The notes under the pieces: model-generated
Told to the model about the DNA's origin: nothing
The model's database searches: none
Seen by the model: the letters and a program-made list of their open reading frames with translations, nothing else
Shown here: one piece after another, positions 22,701-33,660 of the stretch
Numbering within the stretch: the first letter of the stretch is position 1
How the letters are laid out: every line of letters starts with the position of its first letter
Translations under genes and position numbers: made by a program
DNA from: Panopea generosa
Taxonomy: Eukaryota; Mollusca; Bivalvia; Adapedonta; Hiatellidae
Direction of reading: 5' to 3'
DNA: 64,000 nucleotides
NCBI GenBank assembly: GCA_029582155.1
Contig: CM055902.1
Span: 17,694,011-17,758,010, forward strand

Positions 22701-25700
22701 GCTTCGTCCGTCCGTGCGTCTGTGACCAAATTATTGTCCGCGCTATTTCTCTACAACCTTAGGTTGGAATTTTATGAAACTTGCTAGGATGCATCATTAC
22801 CAAGTGCAGATGCGCATATTGTCTTTGTGTTCCGGTTCGATGATTTTTCACGGAGTAATTGCCCTTTGATTCAGTCGGTGACCAAATTCTTGTCTGCGCT
22901 ATTTCTCTACAACCCCATATTGGAATTTTATGAAACTTGCTAGGATGCATCACTACCTAATGGAGATGCACATATTGTCTTTGTGTTCCAGTTCCATGAT
23001 TTTTCACGGAGTTATAGCCCTTTGATTCTGTTGATGACCAAATTCTTGCCTGCAATATTACTCTGCAACCCCATATTGGAATTTTATGAAACTTGCTAGG
23101 ATGCATCACTACCAGGTGAAGATGCGCATATTTTCTTTGTGTTCCAGTTCAATGATTTTTCATGGAGTTGTGGCTCTTTAATTGAGTCTGTGACCAAATT
23201 ATTGTTTGCGCTATTTCTGTACAACATCAGGTTGGAATTTTATGAAACTTGCTAGGATGCATCATTACCAAGTGCAGATGCGCATATTATCTTTGTGTTC
23301 TGGTTTGATGATTATTCACAGAGTTATGGCCCTTTGATTATGCTTGTTACCAAATTCTTGTCCGTGCTATTTCTCTACAACCCCATGTTGGAATTTTATG
23401 AAACTTGCTAGGATGCATCACTACCAAGTGGAGATGTGCATATTGTCTTTGTGTTCCGGTTTGGTGATTTTTCACAGAATTATTGCCCTTTCATTGAGTC
23501 TATGACTAGAGTCTATGACTAAACTAGCTATGTTGTATCATTACCAAGTGGAGATATGTATACTTTCTTAGTGTTTACATTTGATGATTTTTTTTATAGA
23601 GTTGTGGCCTTTAGATTGCATCCATTACCAAATCATTTCTCATTCTAGTAGCTGGAATATTATGAAACTTGCCAGGAAGCATCACTACGAAATGGAGAGT
23701 GTGTGTATTGTCTTTGTGTTTTATTTCTATGATTTTTCACAGAGTTTTGGCCCTTTGATTCTGTCCATAACCACACATCATTGTTTTGATATTCAAGAAT
23801 ATGGAAGTGCAATGAGACTTGGAACATGAATAATGTAGTAGAGGTCAGTGTGTGGCAGTGCAGAGTGTAGAGCCAAACATCTCTTCCAAACATTGTCTTC
23901 CCTTTACACTCCCTTTCCCTTTACAAACAAAGCAGCTATTACTCAATCAAGCACTTGTTCAGGGAGTATCCATCGGTCCACTGGTATCTTGTCATTAAAA
24001 TGTTCATATTTGGAAAATAAACATTGCATGCACATTAAGGAGAAAAATAATCATTTGAAGAAATCAATTGATTGTTTGCCGTCATTTTATACCAGCAAGG
24101 GCTGACATACAATCAGTTAATCTAACCACTCTTTCCTGGGATCCTGAAAGGTAAATCAGTACTCTAGCACTCTCATCTCCACAAGTTACTGATAACTTTG
24201 CCACTTGAATTAGAGGTAAGAGACAAATGATAATAAGACACAATGTCATATATCAGTCATAACGGAGATTGTAGCTGACCGGGATTCAAACTGTCATTGT
24301 AACCAGTATTCAGAAAATTAAAGTCTGTTCCAAATGATTGTAATGATACTTTTGGCAGGTTTCAAAAGCAAAGGTCTTAATCCACCAATAAAACTGGACA
24401 TACCATATATAACCTGAAATGTATTGAAAATGACATTAAACCCCATTAAAAAACACCCCAAAATACAGCATTTACGTAAATGATTTGTTAAATGGGAATG
24501 TACACTTCTGTATTAGAACTAACAATAATATAGGTATTATACATCATCTGAATAAATAACATGTCATGGATTGGAAATGCGGTTAAACCCATTCAAAAAT
24601 GATTTAGCGGTTTTCATAATTCTTAATCTCAATAAGTCTTGAGAAGCAGCTATTGTCATGAGGTTGAAAGACTGTTAAAATCAACACTTATACAAAGCTG
24701 TGTCATTGTGAATTGTTTGGAGATTTTTACATACTCGCAATAGAGTTAAAAGAAAATTCCATTGATAAATGATATTACATCATAATTGAGCTGGGCATGA
24801 TTAGCTCGGTGAGTTACACATTTGACTCAATCAAGGGGTCATGAGTTTGAATCCCTGCCTGGAAACAGTCTCCGTGATCATGATATACGACATTTGTCTC
24901 ATTATCATTCATCTCTCACCTCTGATTCAAGTGGGGAAGTTATCAGCTACTTGCGGAGATTGGGTGTGCTTGAGTACTGGTTAACCTTTCAGGATCCGTG
25001 GAAACAGTGGTTAACTGATTGTCTGTCTCAGGGCAGATTCAAGTGAGAAAGTTAACAGTTACTTGCGGAGATTGGGTGTGAATGAGTACTAGTTAACCTT
25101 TCAGGATCCCAGGAAACAGTGGTTAGGTTAACTGATTGTCTATCTCAGGGCAGATTCAAATGAGGAAGTTAACAGTTACTTGTGGAGATGGGGTGTGCTC
25201 AGATACTGGTTAACGTTTCAGGATCCCAGGAAACAGTGGTTAGGTTAACTGATTGTCTGTCTCAGAGCAGATTCAAGTGAGAAAATTAAGAGTTACTTGA
25301 GGAGATGGGGTGTGCTCGGGTACTGGTTAACCTTTCAGGATCCCAGGAAACAGTGGTTATGTTAACTGATTGTCTGTCTCAGAGCAGATTCAAATGGGGA
25401 GGTTATCGGTTACTTGCGGAGATTGGGTGTGCTTGAGTACTGGTTAACCTTTCAGGATCCCAGGAAACAGTGGTTAGGTTAACTGATTGTCTGTTAGCCC
25501 TCAATTGCCTTAAAATGACGCTAAATACTCAATAAATTAACATCGTAATTGTTGCAATATTAGTATATCTATTTTGCACTTGTTTCAAGGCAGAAGCTGT
25601 TTTGTTTCAAGTTCAGTGATTCCGCCAAACAGTGTTTAAATACGTTTAAAGAATTGTACATTTATCTTATGCTAATTAATGTAATTATGCATTATGATCC

Positions 25701-28700
25701 GAGTTAATTGGAAATATCTAGAATGGCCTTTATAAAAGAATACTTCTAATTTATTGACTCGCTGACTTTAACACCATATAAACTATATTACAGAAGCCTG
25801 AGTGCGATGAATGGGGGACAGCATTAAATGGCATGCAGGTGGCACTGGCACTGGAGAAGAGTGTCAACCAAAAATTGATTGAATTGGAGAAAGTAGCTTG
25901 TGGCCATGGTGATGAACAGGTTAGTAACTTCTGATAAAGCGAATGATAATTTTATATTTGATTATTAAACCCTTTACTCCATAGATACGTGTTTTCCAGC
26001 ACCAATCACAGAAGGCTTTTGAAAACAGTGCAGGAAGAGCAATCTGAACACTTCTTGCACTGTTTTCCACTCTGTCAATTAATATAAACCTATATAAATA
26101 TTCACCCGATAATTCAAAAGCCTTCTATATTAGGTGTCCAAAGGCATCTATATGAAGTAAAGGGTTAAAGGGTCCTCCATGGCCGAGTAATCCAAAATGC
26201 CGTCTCAAGATCACTTACCTCTCACAAATAAGGTCGTAGGTTCATATCCCACTCTCTCGAAAAACTTTATGTGAGAGAGAGTTTGCAAGTTACTTGCGGA
26301 AGGACTACGGTTCTATTCACATCCGTTCTGAGGTCCTCCTCAACCAGTAAAACTGTATTTTCCATATATGACCTGAAATGTTTTGAAAATGACATTAAAC
26401 CCCAATAAAAAAAACCAGAAGATTATTTGCAAATATTTAGATGACCAGTTTCATACATTTCAACTTGTGTACCAGTAAGTGTTATCTTGAATAAGGGGTG
26501 TACTTCGCGGCAAATTTTGACTAAAGCATACTGCATACATGTACATCAGTATAAAGCTTATTTCTCACTGCTGTTGCTCAATAACGTGTTTGAGCCCAGC
26601 TTGATCCAAAAATTTTATTTGAGAAACTTTGCCAGTTATTTGTGTAAGGACAGTGGTTATACTTGGACTCATTCTGATGTCTTCCTCTACCATTGAACTT
26701 GCCATATAAGTGTAACCTGCAACATGTTGCAGCTTAATCCCTTTAACTGGATATGCCATATAAGTGTAACCTGCAATATGTTGCAGCTTAATCCTATTTT
26801 AGTGCAGTTAAACTGGATATGCCATATAAGTGTAACCTGCAATATGTTGCAGCTTAATCCTATTTTAGTGCAGTTTAACTGGATATGGCATATAAGTATA
26901 ACCTGCAATATGTTGCAGCTTAATCCTATTTTAGTGTAGTTTAACTGGATATGCCATATAAGTGTAACCTGCAACATGTTGCAGCTTAATCCCTTTAACT
27001 GGATATGCCATATAAGTGTAACCTGCAATATGTTGCAGCTTAATCCTATTTTAGTGCAGTTAAACTGGATATGCCATATAAGTGTAACCTGCAATATGTT
27101 GCAGCTTAATCCTATTTTAGTGCAGTTTAACTGGATATGGCATATAAGTATAACCTGCAATATGTTGCAGCTTAATCCTATTTTAGTGTAGTTTAACTGG
27201 ATATGCCATATAAGTGTAACCTGCAATATGTTGCAGCTTAATCCTTTTTTAGTGTAGTTTAACTGGATATACCATATAAGTGTAACCTGCAATATGTTGC
27301 AGCTTAATCCTATTTTAGTGCAGTTTAACTGGATATGGCATATAAGTATAACCTGCAATATGTTGCAGCTTAATCCTATTTTAGTGCAGTTTAACTGGAT
27401 ATGCCATATAAGTGTAACCTGCAATATGTTGCAGCTTAATCCTATTTTAGTGTAGTTTAACTGGATATGGCATATAAGTGTAACCTGCAATATGTTGCAG
27501 CTTTATCCTATTTGCAATATGTTGCAGCTTAATCCTATTTTAGTGTAGTTTAACTGGATATGGCATATAACTTTAACCTGCAATATGTTGCAGCTTAATC
27601 CTATTTTAGTGTAGTTTAACTGGATATGGCATATAAGTGTAACCTGCAATATGTTGCAGCTTTATCCTATTTGCAATATGTTGCAGCTTAATCCTATTTT
27701 AGTGTAGTTTAACTGGATATGGCATATAACTTTAACCTGCAATATGTTGCAGCTTAATCCTATTTTAGTGTAGTTTAACTGGATATGCCATATAAGTGTA
27801 ACCTGCAATATGTTGCAGCTTTATCCTATTTAAGTGTAGTTTAACTGGATATGCCATATAAGTGTTACCTGTAATATGTTGCAGCTTAATCCTATTTTAG
27901 TGTAGTTTAACTGGATATGCCATATAAGTGTAACCTGCAGTTTGTTGCAGCTTAATCCTATTTTAGTGTAGTTTAACTGGATATGCCATATAAGTGTAAC
28001 CTGCTGTATGTGGCAGCTTTATCCTATTTCAATGTATTTTAACTGGATATGCCATATAAGTGTTACCTGCAATATGTTGCAGCTTAATCCCATTTTAATG
28101 CAGTTTAACTGGATATGCCATATAAGTGTAACCTGCAATATGTTGCAGCTTAATCCTATTTTAGTGTAGTTTAACTGGATATGCCATATAAGTGTAACCT
28201 GCAGTATGTTGCAGCTTAATCCTATTTTAGTGAAGTTTAACTGGATATGCCATATAAGTGTAACCTGCAATATGTTGCAGCTTAATCCTATTTTAGTGTA
28301 GTTTAACTGGATATGCCATATAAGTGTAACCTGCAGTATGTTGCAGCTTTATCCTATTTTAATGTAGTTTAACTGGATATGCCATATAAGTGTTACCTGC
28401 AATATGTTGCAGCTTAATCCCATTTTAATGCAGTTTAACTGGATATGCCATATAAGTGTAACCTGCAATATGTTGCAGCTTAATCCTATTTTAGTGTAGT
28501 TTAACTGGATATGCCATATAAGTGTAACCTGCAATATGTTGCAGCTTTATCCTATTTTAGTGTAGTTTAACTGGATATGCCATATAAGTGTAACCTGCAA
28601 TATGTTGCAGCTTAATCCCATTTTAGTGTAGTTTAACTGGATATGCCATATAAGTTCAACCTGCAATATGTTTGTTCTTAATCCTATTTAAGTGTAGTTT

Positions 28701-30598
28701 AATTGGATATGCCATATAAGTGTAACCTGCAATATGTTGTAGCTTAATCCAATTTTAGTGTAGTTTAACTGGATATGCCATATAAGTGTAACCGGCAATA
28801 TGTTGTAGCTTAATCCAATTTTAGTGTAGTTTAACTGGATATGCCATATAAGTGTAACCGGCAATATGTTGTATCTTAATCCAATTTTAGTGTAGTTTAC
28901 CAGGATATGCGGATATGCAATATAAGTTCAACCTGAAATATGTTTGTTCTTAATCCTATTTAAGTGTAGTTTAATTGGATATGCCATATAAGTGTAACCT
29001 GCAATATGTTGTAGCTTAATCCAATTTTAGTGTAGTTTAACTGGATATGCCATATAAGTATAACCTGCAATATGTTGCAGCTTAATCCCATTTTAGTGTA
29101 GTTTAACCGCCACATTCAACACATAATAGGTTTCCTTATATATGGTTTTATTGGTGGACGAAGACCTCAGAATGACTCTGAGTAGTTTTGTATTTTAATG
29201 GTATTTAAATCCATTTTCAACATATTTCATGTTATATACACGAGTATTCAGTTTTGTTGGTGGAGAATGACCACTGAATGACTGAGAAGAATCACAGTCT
29301 TTCCACACTTAACTGGCAAACTTTATCACTTAAAGTTTTTTGACTGAATTTGGCTTGAACCTACGACCTCAGTTGTGAGAGGTAAGTGGCAATTACATGT
29401 TAGCACCTTAGACCACTCGGCCGTGGAGGAGCTGTTAAAACCCCATTAAGAAAACTATAGAATATAGCAGAAAGCACATTTCTGTAATTACTTTCATTAA
29501 GGTTGCTCCACATTACCTTCTTTTCCACAATTTCTTTCATTTGGGCTGCACTTCATTACCCACAATTCCTTTCATTTAAATTGCACTACATTACCCACAA
29601 TTCCTTTCATTTGGGCTGCACTACATTACCCTCATTTCCTTTTATTTGGGCTGCTCTACATTACCCACAATTCCTTTCATTTGGGCTGCTCTACATTACC
29701 CACAATTCCTTTCATTTGGGCTGCTGTACACTACCCACAATTCCTTTCATTTGGGCTGCTCTACACTACTACAATTTCTTTCATTTGGGCTGCTCTACAT
29801 TACCCACAATTCCTTTTATTTGGGCTGCTCTACATTACCCACTGTTGTGATGATATTTGTGAATGCTAAATCTGCAGCATACTTGAATGTGAGGCGATGA
29901 TAAAATGATAAAATCTTTTGTCATATCATTATGTACTATTCTGCTTAATAAAGCGTGTTAAGACTAACTTTTGCTTTATTGACGGGGAAGGTTTATCAGG
30001 CAGCAACACACAGATTGATGACATCATTGTTTTTGCGTTGTGTTACACCCGCATTTAAACATCGTTTATAAATTGTTAATTATGTCAATAAATATAAATG
30101 ATTATTATTACAGGTTTGGACAGCATCAATAAAAATTACATTTTGTTTTAAATTTATCATTAAAATTTGGGACTATTTTCAGATTCATTTACTGCAGATG
30201 TACACACAGGAGTTTGCTTTTTGACTAAAATCAGTTGTTGATGTTTAAATAAAAGTAGGTTAAAAAAAAAAAGTAAGTTTTTTCAGGTTTGCCTGAAATT
30301 TTTTTTTTAAAGCACTCGCCACGTTTCGTGCCATATTGTTTTCACTACCTCACCTGATAAAGTTAAGATTATCAGGCACTAACATGGTATTCTCTATTTA
30401 TCGGGTTCATATAGGGGAAATGGTAAAACGTTCATGAAATTTTCTGTGGTATTGCAGATGTCTGACTTTATTGAAGATGAATTTCTAAAAGAACAAGTGG
30501 AGGAAATAAAGCTGTTATCAGACTACGTGACCCAACTGAAGAATGTCGGCGCAGGTCTAGGAGAGTACCAGTTTGACAAGTTCCTACAAGACCAGTGA
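19606..30598 (+). CDS. Ferritin subunit (four coding exons, 172 aa)
   Basis: Iron-storage ferritin, a 24-subunit cage protein. Exons 19606-19710, 21388-21534, 25794-25919 and 30458-30598 join in phase 0 with GT..AG borders and give 172 residues, the usual length for cytosolic H-type ferritin. No signal peptide is present. Conserved landmarks are [32 protein letters not shown] and [11 protein letters not shown]. By alignment with human H ferritin, ligands E25, Y32, E60, E105 and Q139 (human E27, Y34, E62, E107, Q141) are kept, but the human H65 position is D63 and E64 is C62 (EEKCDAEK against the common EEREHAEK). The channel residues D129 and E132 are kept. Ferroxidase activity may therefore be altered. 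Introns of 1.7, 4.3 and 4.5 kb are largely repeats. Gene identity is certain; activity is not. Confidence 0.96.
19971..20590 (+). pseudogene. Non-LTR retrotransposon RT 3' relic in ferritin intron 1
   Basis: A decayed reverse-transcriptase C-terminal region with the familiar order of blocks: [35 protein letters not shown], then in another frame [32 protein letters not shown] (then a stop), and [18 protein letters not shown]. These blocks typify the end of LINE RTs of the CR1/Jockey kind common in molluscs. At least one frameshift and one in-frame stop make it dead. Confidence 0.8.
21040..21175 (-). mobile_element. SINE4 copy in ferritin intron 1
   Basis: In reverse complement it has AGTGTAGTGGATAGAGTGTTAGCC (A-box-like), GGTTTGAACCC (B-box), AACACTCAGTACTCAGGAAGCGGACTCAAGAGCGGTT. 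It matches copies at 50465 and 31160. Confidence 0.6.
21388..21534 (+). CDS. Ferritin exon 2 (residues 36-84)
   Basis: Acceptor TTTTATTCAG ends at 21387; donor ACAG|GTGCAG at 21535. The 147-nt exon encodes the A-B loop and helix B and contains the altered site E59-E60-K61-C62-D63. Confidence 0.95.
22185..22360 (+). mobile_element. SINE1 fragment in ferritin intron 2
   Basis: Diverged SINE1 tail: TCTCTCACTGCTGCTTCAAGTGGGAGAGTTATCAGCTACTTG, GTTAACCGTCCAGGATCC, then CTGTTAGCCCTCAATGGCATTTAAGG..GACTAAATATTCAGTCAATTAA. The tRNA-like head is lost. Confidence 0.55.
22668..23830. mobile_element. Dispersed element with 156-bp tandem core
   Basis: The head is CTCCCCCAACAGGGGCAAGC followed by GTCCGTCCGTGCGTC. 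The core unit, marked by GAAACTTGCTAGGATGCATCA, repeats at 22776, 22932, 23088, 23244 and 23400, exactly 156 bp apart, then degrades (a further copy near 23664). Units also carry GTCTTTGTGTTCCGG and TTTTCACGGAGTTAT.GCCCTTTGATT. No coding capacity. Same architecture as the elements at 10480 and 2022. Confidence 0.75.
24115..24300 (-). mobile_element. SINE1 copy in ferritin intron 2
   Basis: Reverse complement of the SINE1 middle and tail: CCACTCTTTCCTGGGATCCTGAAAGG, TACTCTAGCAC, AAGTTACTGATAACTTTGCCACTTGAAT.AGAGGTAAGAGAC, CCGGGATTCAAACTG. Confidence 0.6.
24792..25542 (+). mobile_element. SINE1 with its tail tandemly expanded (five ~115-bp units)
   Basis: A tRNA-like head (GGGCATGATTAGCTCGGTGAG.., GTTTGAATCCCTGCC) leads into CAAGTGGGGAAGTTATCAGCTACTTGCGGAG. 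The segment from this phrase to GGATCCCAGGAAACAGTGGTTAGGTTAACTGATTGTCTGTCTCAG then repeats at about 24931, 25045, 25157, 25275 and 25392, and the normal SINE1 3' end (TAAAATGACGCTAAATACTCAATAAATTAA) follows. Confidence 0.75.
25794..25919 (+). CDS. Ferritin exon 3 (residues 85-126)
   Basis: Acceptor ATATTACAG ends at 25793; donor CAG|GTTAGT at 25920. The 126-nt exon encodes helix C, including ligand E105 in [18 protein letters not shown]. Confidence 0.95.
25969..26164. mobile_element. piggyBac-like MITE, copy 1
   Basis: Flanked by TTAA on both sides (25965-25968 and 26165-26168). Inverted termini are ACCCTTTACTCCATAGATACG on the left and CATCTATATGAAGTAAAGGG on the right. It contains a second inverted pair, GTGCAGGAAG..CTTCTTGCAC, around the centre. 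A copy in the opposite orientation lies at 54852-55100. TTAA target duplications are the signature of the piggyBac superfamily. Confidence 0.7.
26171..26415 (+). mobile_element. SINE2 copy (tRNA Ser/Leu-like head)
   Basis: Head GGCCGAGTAATCCAAAATGCCGTCTCAAGATC (A-box type of a class II tRNA), GGTCGTAGGTTCATATCCC (B-box), then GTTACTTGCGGAAGGACTACGGTTCTA and TATATGACCTGAAATGTTTTGAAAATGACATTAAACCCC. It starts two bases after the piggyBac-like MITE. Confidence 0.7.
26560..29104 (+). repeat. SINE2-derived 66-bp satellite in ferritin intron 3
   Basis: A SINE2-like middle (26580-26700: GAAACTTTGCCAGTTATTTGTGTAAGG.., GACTCATTCTGATGTCTTCCTCTACC) runs into about 36 tandem units such as CTGGATATGCCATATAAGTG plus TAACCTGCAATATGTTGCAG plus CTTAATCCTATTTTAGTGTAGTTTAA. 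Spacing is mostly 66 bp with some 54-bp units. A 252-bp higher-order block (54+66+66+66) is duplicated at 26701 and 26953. Each unit has the dyad CTGCAATATGTTGCAG. The unit aligns with the SINE2 tail (TTGGATATCCCATATATAACCTGAAATGTGTT). The 267-codon minus-strand frame is a by-product of units divisible by three. Confidence 0.85.
29105..29440 (-). mobile_element. SINE2 copy, minus strand, abutting the satellite
   Basis: Reverse complement shows CCTCCACGGCCGAGTGGTCTAAGG, CTTACCTCTCACAACTGAGGTCGTAGGTTCAAGCC, and a tail ending TTGAATGTGGCGGTTAA. It directly follows the last 66-bp unit. Confidence 0.7.
29510..29850 (+). repeat. ~36-bp minisatellite in ferritin intron 3
   Basis: About nine units of TTACCCACAATTCCTTTCAT plus TTGGGCTGCTCTACA. 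Open + strand frames through it are repeat artefacts. Confidence 0.9.
30458..30598 (+). CDS. Ferritin exon 4 (residues 127-172) and stop
   Basis: Acceptor GTATTGCAG ends at 30457. Encodes helix D (ligand Q139, channel residues D129 and E132) and helix E, ending [13 protein letters not shown] and TGA at 30596-30598. Confidence 0.95.
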   Translation: MSDFIEDEFLKEQVEEIKLLSDYVTQLKNVGAGLGEYQFDKFLQDQ

Positions 30599-31080
30599 TT
30601 GAAGAACTACATGTAGATTCTGCAGAGTGGTTAATTAGTTAAATTGTTAATATGATAAAAATCTGTGTTGTAGTCTAACTGGTATTAAACTTTGGTGTTT
30701 ATCGTAAATCTCGCAAAGTAACACCTGGGTAAGTGTAGTGATGTCAGTTGAAATGCAGGTCATTTTTTGACAAATAGCAATTAAATATTGTAAATATGTA
30801 TCATTCCATGCATAGTTATTTAACTGTAACATTTAAACACCATGCAAGTAAGCTTTAAATGTGCTAAATGGATCATTCCAGTTCCTTCAAGTTAGTTTTA
30901 ATGGTAATACTGAAAACTTCCTATGTTATTCTGGTTATTCTTTAGGGAGCAGTGCTCCAGTGCCTCAGATAAGCTCTTCTTCACAATAGTATTTTACTCC
31001 CTAAATTTTTATGGAATGCCTTTTTTCAAATTTTTTTTGAATAATACAATTAATTTAAATAAATCAAACAACACTGAAAT
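30599..31080 (+). terminator. Ferritin 3'UTR and possible polyadenylation signal
   Basis: AT-rich sequence after the stop; the first AATAAA is at 31058-31063. No 3' iron-responsive element was recognised. The CAGTG motifs near 30951-30960 do not have pairing stems of the right form. Confidence 0.35.
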
Positions 31081-31159
31081 TTTACCCCTAACTTTAAATT
31101 GCAGTGCTTGATTCAGAAATTTCAGTGCTCAAATACCCCAAATAATGCATATCTGGAGC

Positions 31160-31320
31160 ACTGAGGGGGTAGTATAGTGGATAGATTATCGACCACTCGC
31201 TTGGGGCCCAATCTAGTGGCACCTCATAAACAACACTTAGTACAGGTCCTGCCCAGGAAACAGAGCCTAGAGCGATTAATTTATTAAACTCAATTAAAAC
31301 TTACTTCTGCTGTCCATCAA
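31160..31320 (+). mobile_element. SINE4 copy
   Basis: Has GGGGTAGTATAGTGGATAGA (A-box-like), AACACTTAGTACAGGTCCTGCCCAGGAAACAGAGCCTAGAGCGATT, and TTAAACTCAATTAAAACTTAC. It matches 21040 (-) and 50465. Confidence 0.6.
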
Positions 31321-31725
31321 AAGAAGTAGTGTTAACTGAAGTAGATCTAATAATTTGACTAAATGGTGCTTGAAACATACAGTTCTTTTAATGTTGTAAA
31401 TATAATGTGTTCCTTGGCTGAATATTATTCAACTATCCACCTTTTTAGCAGTCAATGGTTAAAATTATTTATCCAAGGAAAATGACTATTGACCCAAAGC
31501 AGGAAACTATTGACCGAGATGCAGTCTAAAAAGGTAGATAGTTTTTTTATTTTATTGAATAACAATAAAAAAGGTAATAAAATACAACGGTGACCTTAAC
31601 ATATAGTTGTTAAAAAAATTATGTGAAGTCTGTTTAAAAAAATTCTGACCTTAATTAAGATTACTAAGTGAATAAGTGAAGCCTGCAAATTTAATTCAAA
31701 TTGTGCTACATTTTAACTACATGGT
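31321..31725. other. AT-rich intergenic DNA
   Basis: No feature supported. A short inverted-repeat pair around 31430-31540 (AACTATCCACCTTTTTAGCAGTCAATGG against GATGCAGTCTAAAAAGGTAGATAGTT) suggests a small foldback or MITE relic. Confidence 0.35.
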
Positions 31726-32050
31726 TTTTGTCCCCCACTTTGCGAAAAGTGGGAGCCACTAATTTGGGGCTGTCCGTCTGTCTTTCTGTCCGTCACACTT
31801 TGGTTTCCGTGCAATTTCTTAAGAATGCCTGAATCAAATCTTTTGGAATTTTGATACAAAGTTTATAATGACAAAATACAGGCTAAATTCGATTTTAGGG
31901 GTTATGGCATCTGTCATACTACAGTTATGCCCCTTTAATTTGTGAAAAATCTTATTTTTAGAAGTTTCCGTGCAATAACTTAAGAATGACTGAATCAAAT
32001 CTTTTGAAAAAAGCAGGGGACATTAATTCACGGAATTAGCTTGTAAGTAT
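31726..32050. mobile_element. Dispersed element with palindromic head and GTCCGTC phrase
   Basis: Begins TCCCCCACTTTGCGAAAAGTGGGAG (a near-perfect hairpin), then CTGTCCGTCTGTCTTTCTGTCCGTC, then two units with TTTCCGTGCAAT..CTTAAGAATG.CTGAATCAAATCTTTTG at about 31800 and 31965. Confidence 0.5.
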
Positions 32051-32184
32051 TATTAGTGAAGTTTGGAAACTTACAGGACTGGTGCTTTTATAATTATTCC
32101 AAAAATAAGCTTTTTATCTAGAGAAACACAGAGTATCAAACACAAAAAATAATATGGACTGGCTGTATGATATGATGTGTTCTG

Positions 32185-32610
32185 GTTCCGGTTTCACCAA
32201 CATATACTCATATACTTAAAAACTTAAATCTTAGAGAAGCAGCCAGGGGTGGTATTCACCAACCATTCTTTAGAATATTGCGACTTGAACTCTAGAATGA
32301 ATTTTGAAAAACACACTTAGAGACCATTTTTAAGGTCAAAATTTACAAACATGTAGTGACACCTAATATATAGTCAAATATACTCTCAGAATTATTCTAT
32401 CTGCCATGATAAATTAGATATCTAAGGTTGAAGTTTGGGTTTTCAAGCTCAAGACTTCGATCATTTTTAAGAATTGTGGGTGAATACAGCACCAGGTGGT
32501 CATGATTTTTGACTGGTTACAGTAAAACTGCACATGGTTTCATTGATATTTATTATATAATAGATAAATAACCAGTCAAAACTTAGTTACAGTTTTAAGT
32601 AAAATGTGAT
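32185..32610. mobile_element. MITE A copy interrupted by MITE B
   Basis: Left (32185-32247) and right (32497-32610) parts together match the reverse complement of the uninterrupted MITE A at 36544-36734: GGTTTCACCAAC..AGAAGCAGCCAGG continues as TGACTGGTTACAGTAAAACTGC and AATAGATAAATAACCAGTCAAA. The piece between is MITE B. Confidence 0.65.
32248..32491. mobile_element. MITE B, copy 1 (nested)
   Basis: Inverted termini GGTGGTATTCACCAACCATTCTT and AAGAATTGTGGGTGAATACAGCACC, and shared interior with the copy at 63657: TTAGAGACCATTTT..GGTCA, GACACCTAATATATAGTCAAATA, CTCAAGC. CCAGG stands on both sides, but this may be part of the termini rather than a target duplication. Confidence 0.65.
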
Positions 32611-33474
32611 ACAGAGGCTAGTTTAGGGATAGTGACATAACAAAATTCGAACAAAATTCATTGAAATATTGTATATTTGTATGCTGACATATGTTTGTGC
32701 ACATTCATGTCTCACTTCTGCTAGTTATTATGTACTTCAATGATAAAGGTCATGCTTGTTGTTTAGAAAAGGTCACGCTAGTTGTTTAGAAAAGGTCACG
32801 CTTGTTGTTTAAAAAGTATATATATATTATGTATGTATGTATTTCAATGTTGTTGAATCATTAGTTGTTCAAAAAGATGCCATTGTTAATACAAGACATT
32901 ATCGCGATAAAGTCCTCCCATTGGAAATATCTGCACAACATATAAAAATACTCATACATGTGCATTTTACACAAATTGTAATTAGATTTTTATTTAAAAC
33001 AGAAAAATTGCTTAAATATACTCTGGATTTAAATTTTTAGAATTGACGAAATGTACATGTTTAAATATGGTTCTACAGATATTGCTGGTTTTATACATGT
33101 ACATTTAAACATGTTTTTCAAATTTACTTTAATATGATCTGACAATATATGCTACGTTTTTTTGTTAAAATTTGGGACCAAAGTTGGGTACAGGTAGTTA
33201 TATTGCAACTGTATATTGTGACAGTTATTTTATGTTTATTTAAAAGTATATAAGCCATCTGTATTGAATATTTTGTCATTTAGTAGATGTACATTTACGA
33301 GTAAAAATCTTCAATTTTTATTACAAAATCTTGCCAGAATAGCTAGCGTCTGTAGTCTCAGTCCCGCCAGAACAATTATGCATTTAAACTGAATTTTCTA
33401 TGCAACCCTATTCACAACCAATGAAAGATTATATCATTCATATAGATTAGGTTAAGTGGAATGCATAATCAATG
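32611..33474. other. AT-rich intergenic DNA
   Basis: Contains three copies of AAAGGTCACGCTTGTTGTTTA at about 32745-32812 as a short tandem repeat. No gene supported. Confidence 0.4.
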
Positions 33475-33660
33475 GCAAAGCATCGTATCCAAGAACGGAG
33501 GGTGGGTTTGATCCTCCTCCACGGCTACGTGTAGTGTCCTTGAGGAAGACACTTTACCCACACAATGCTTAGTACTGATTCTACCCAAGAAAATACTTTG
33601 AGCGTGATTTGTCTAAGTTGTAAGAACTTGCTTCACAATCAATGTAAAATCAATAAGTTA
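33475..33660 (+). mobile_element. SINE4-related copy
   Basis: GGGTTTGATCCTCCTCCACGGCTACGTGTAGTGTCCTTGAGGAAGACAC, CTTAGTACTGATTCTACCCAAGAAAA, GAGCGTGATTTGTCTAAGTTGTAAGAACTT. The reverse-strand copy at 59905 shares all of these. Confidence 0.6.

Noticed and set aside
26687..27490. 267-codon minus-strand open frame
   Set aside because: It is entirely 22-residue repeats produced by the 66-bp satellite; the unit is divisible by three, so stops are absent by construction.
30945..30965. IRE in the ferritin 3' region (GGAGCAGTGCTCC)
   Set aside because: It is a simple palindrome; with a CAGTGC loop the upper stem does not pair and there is no bulged C.
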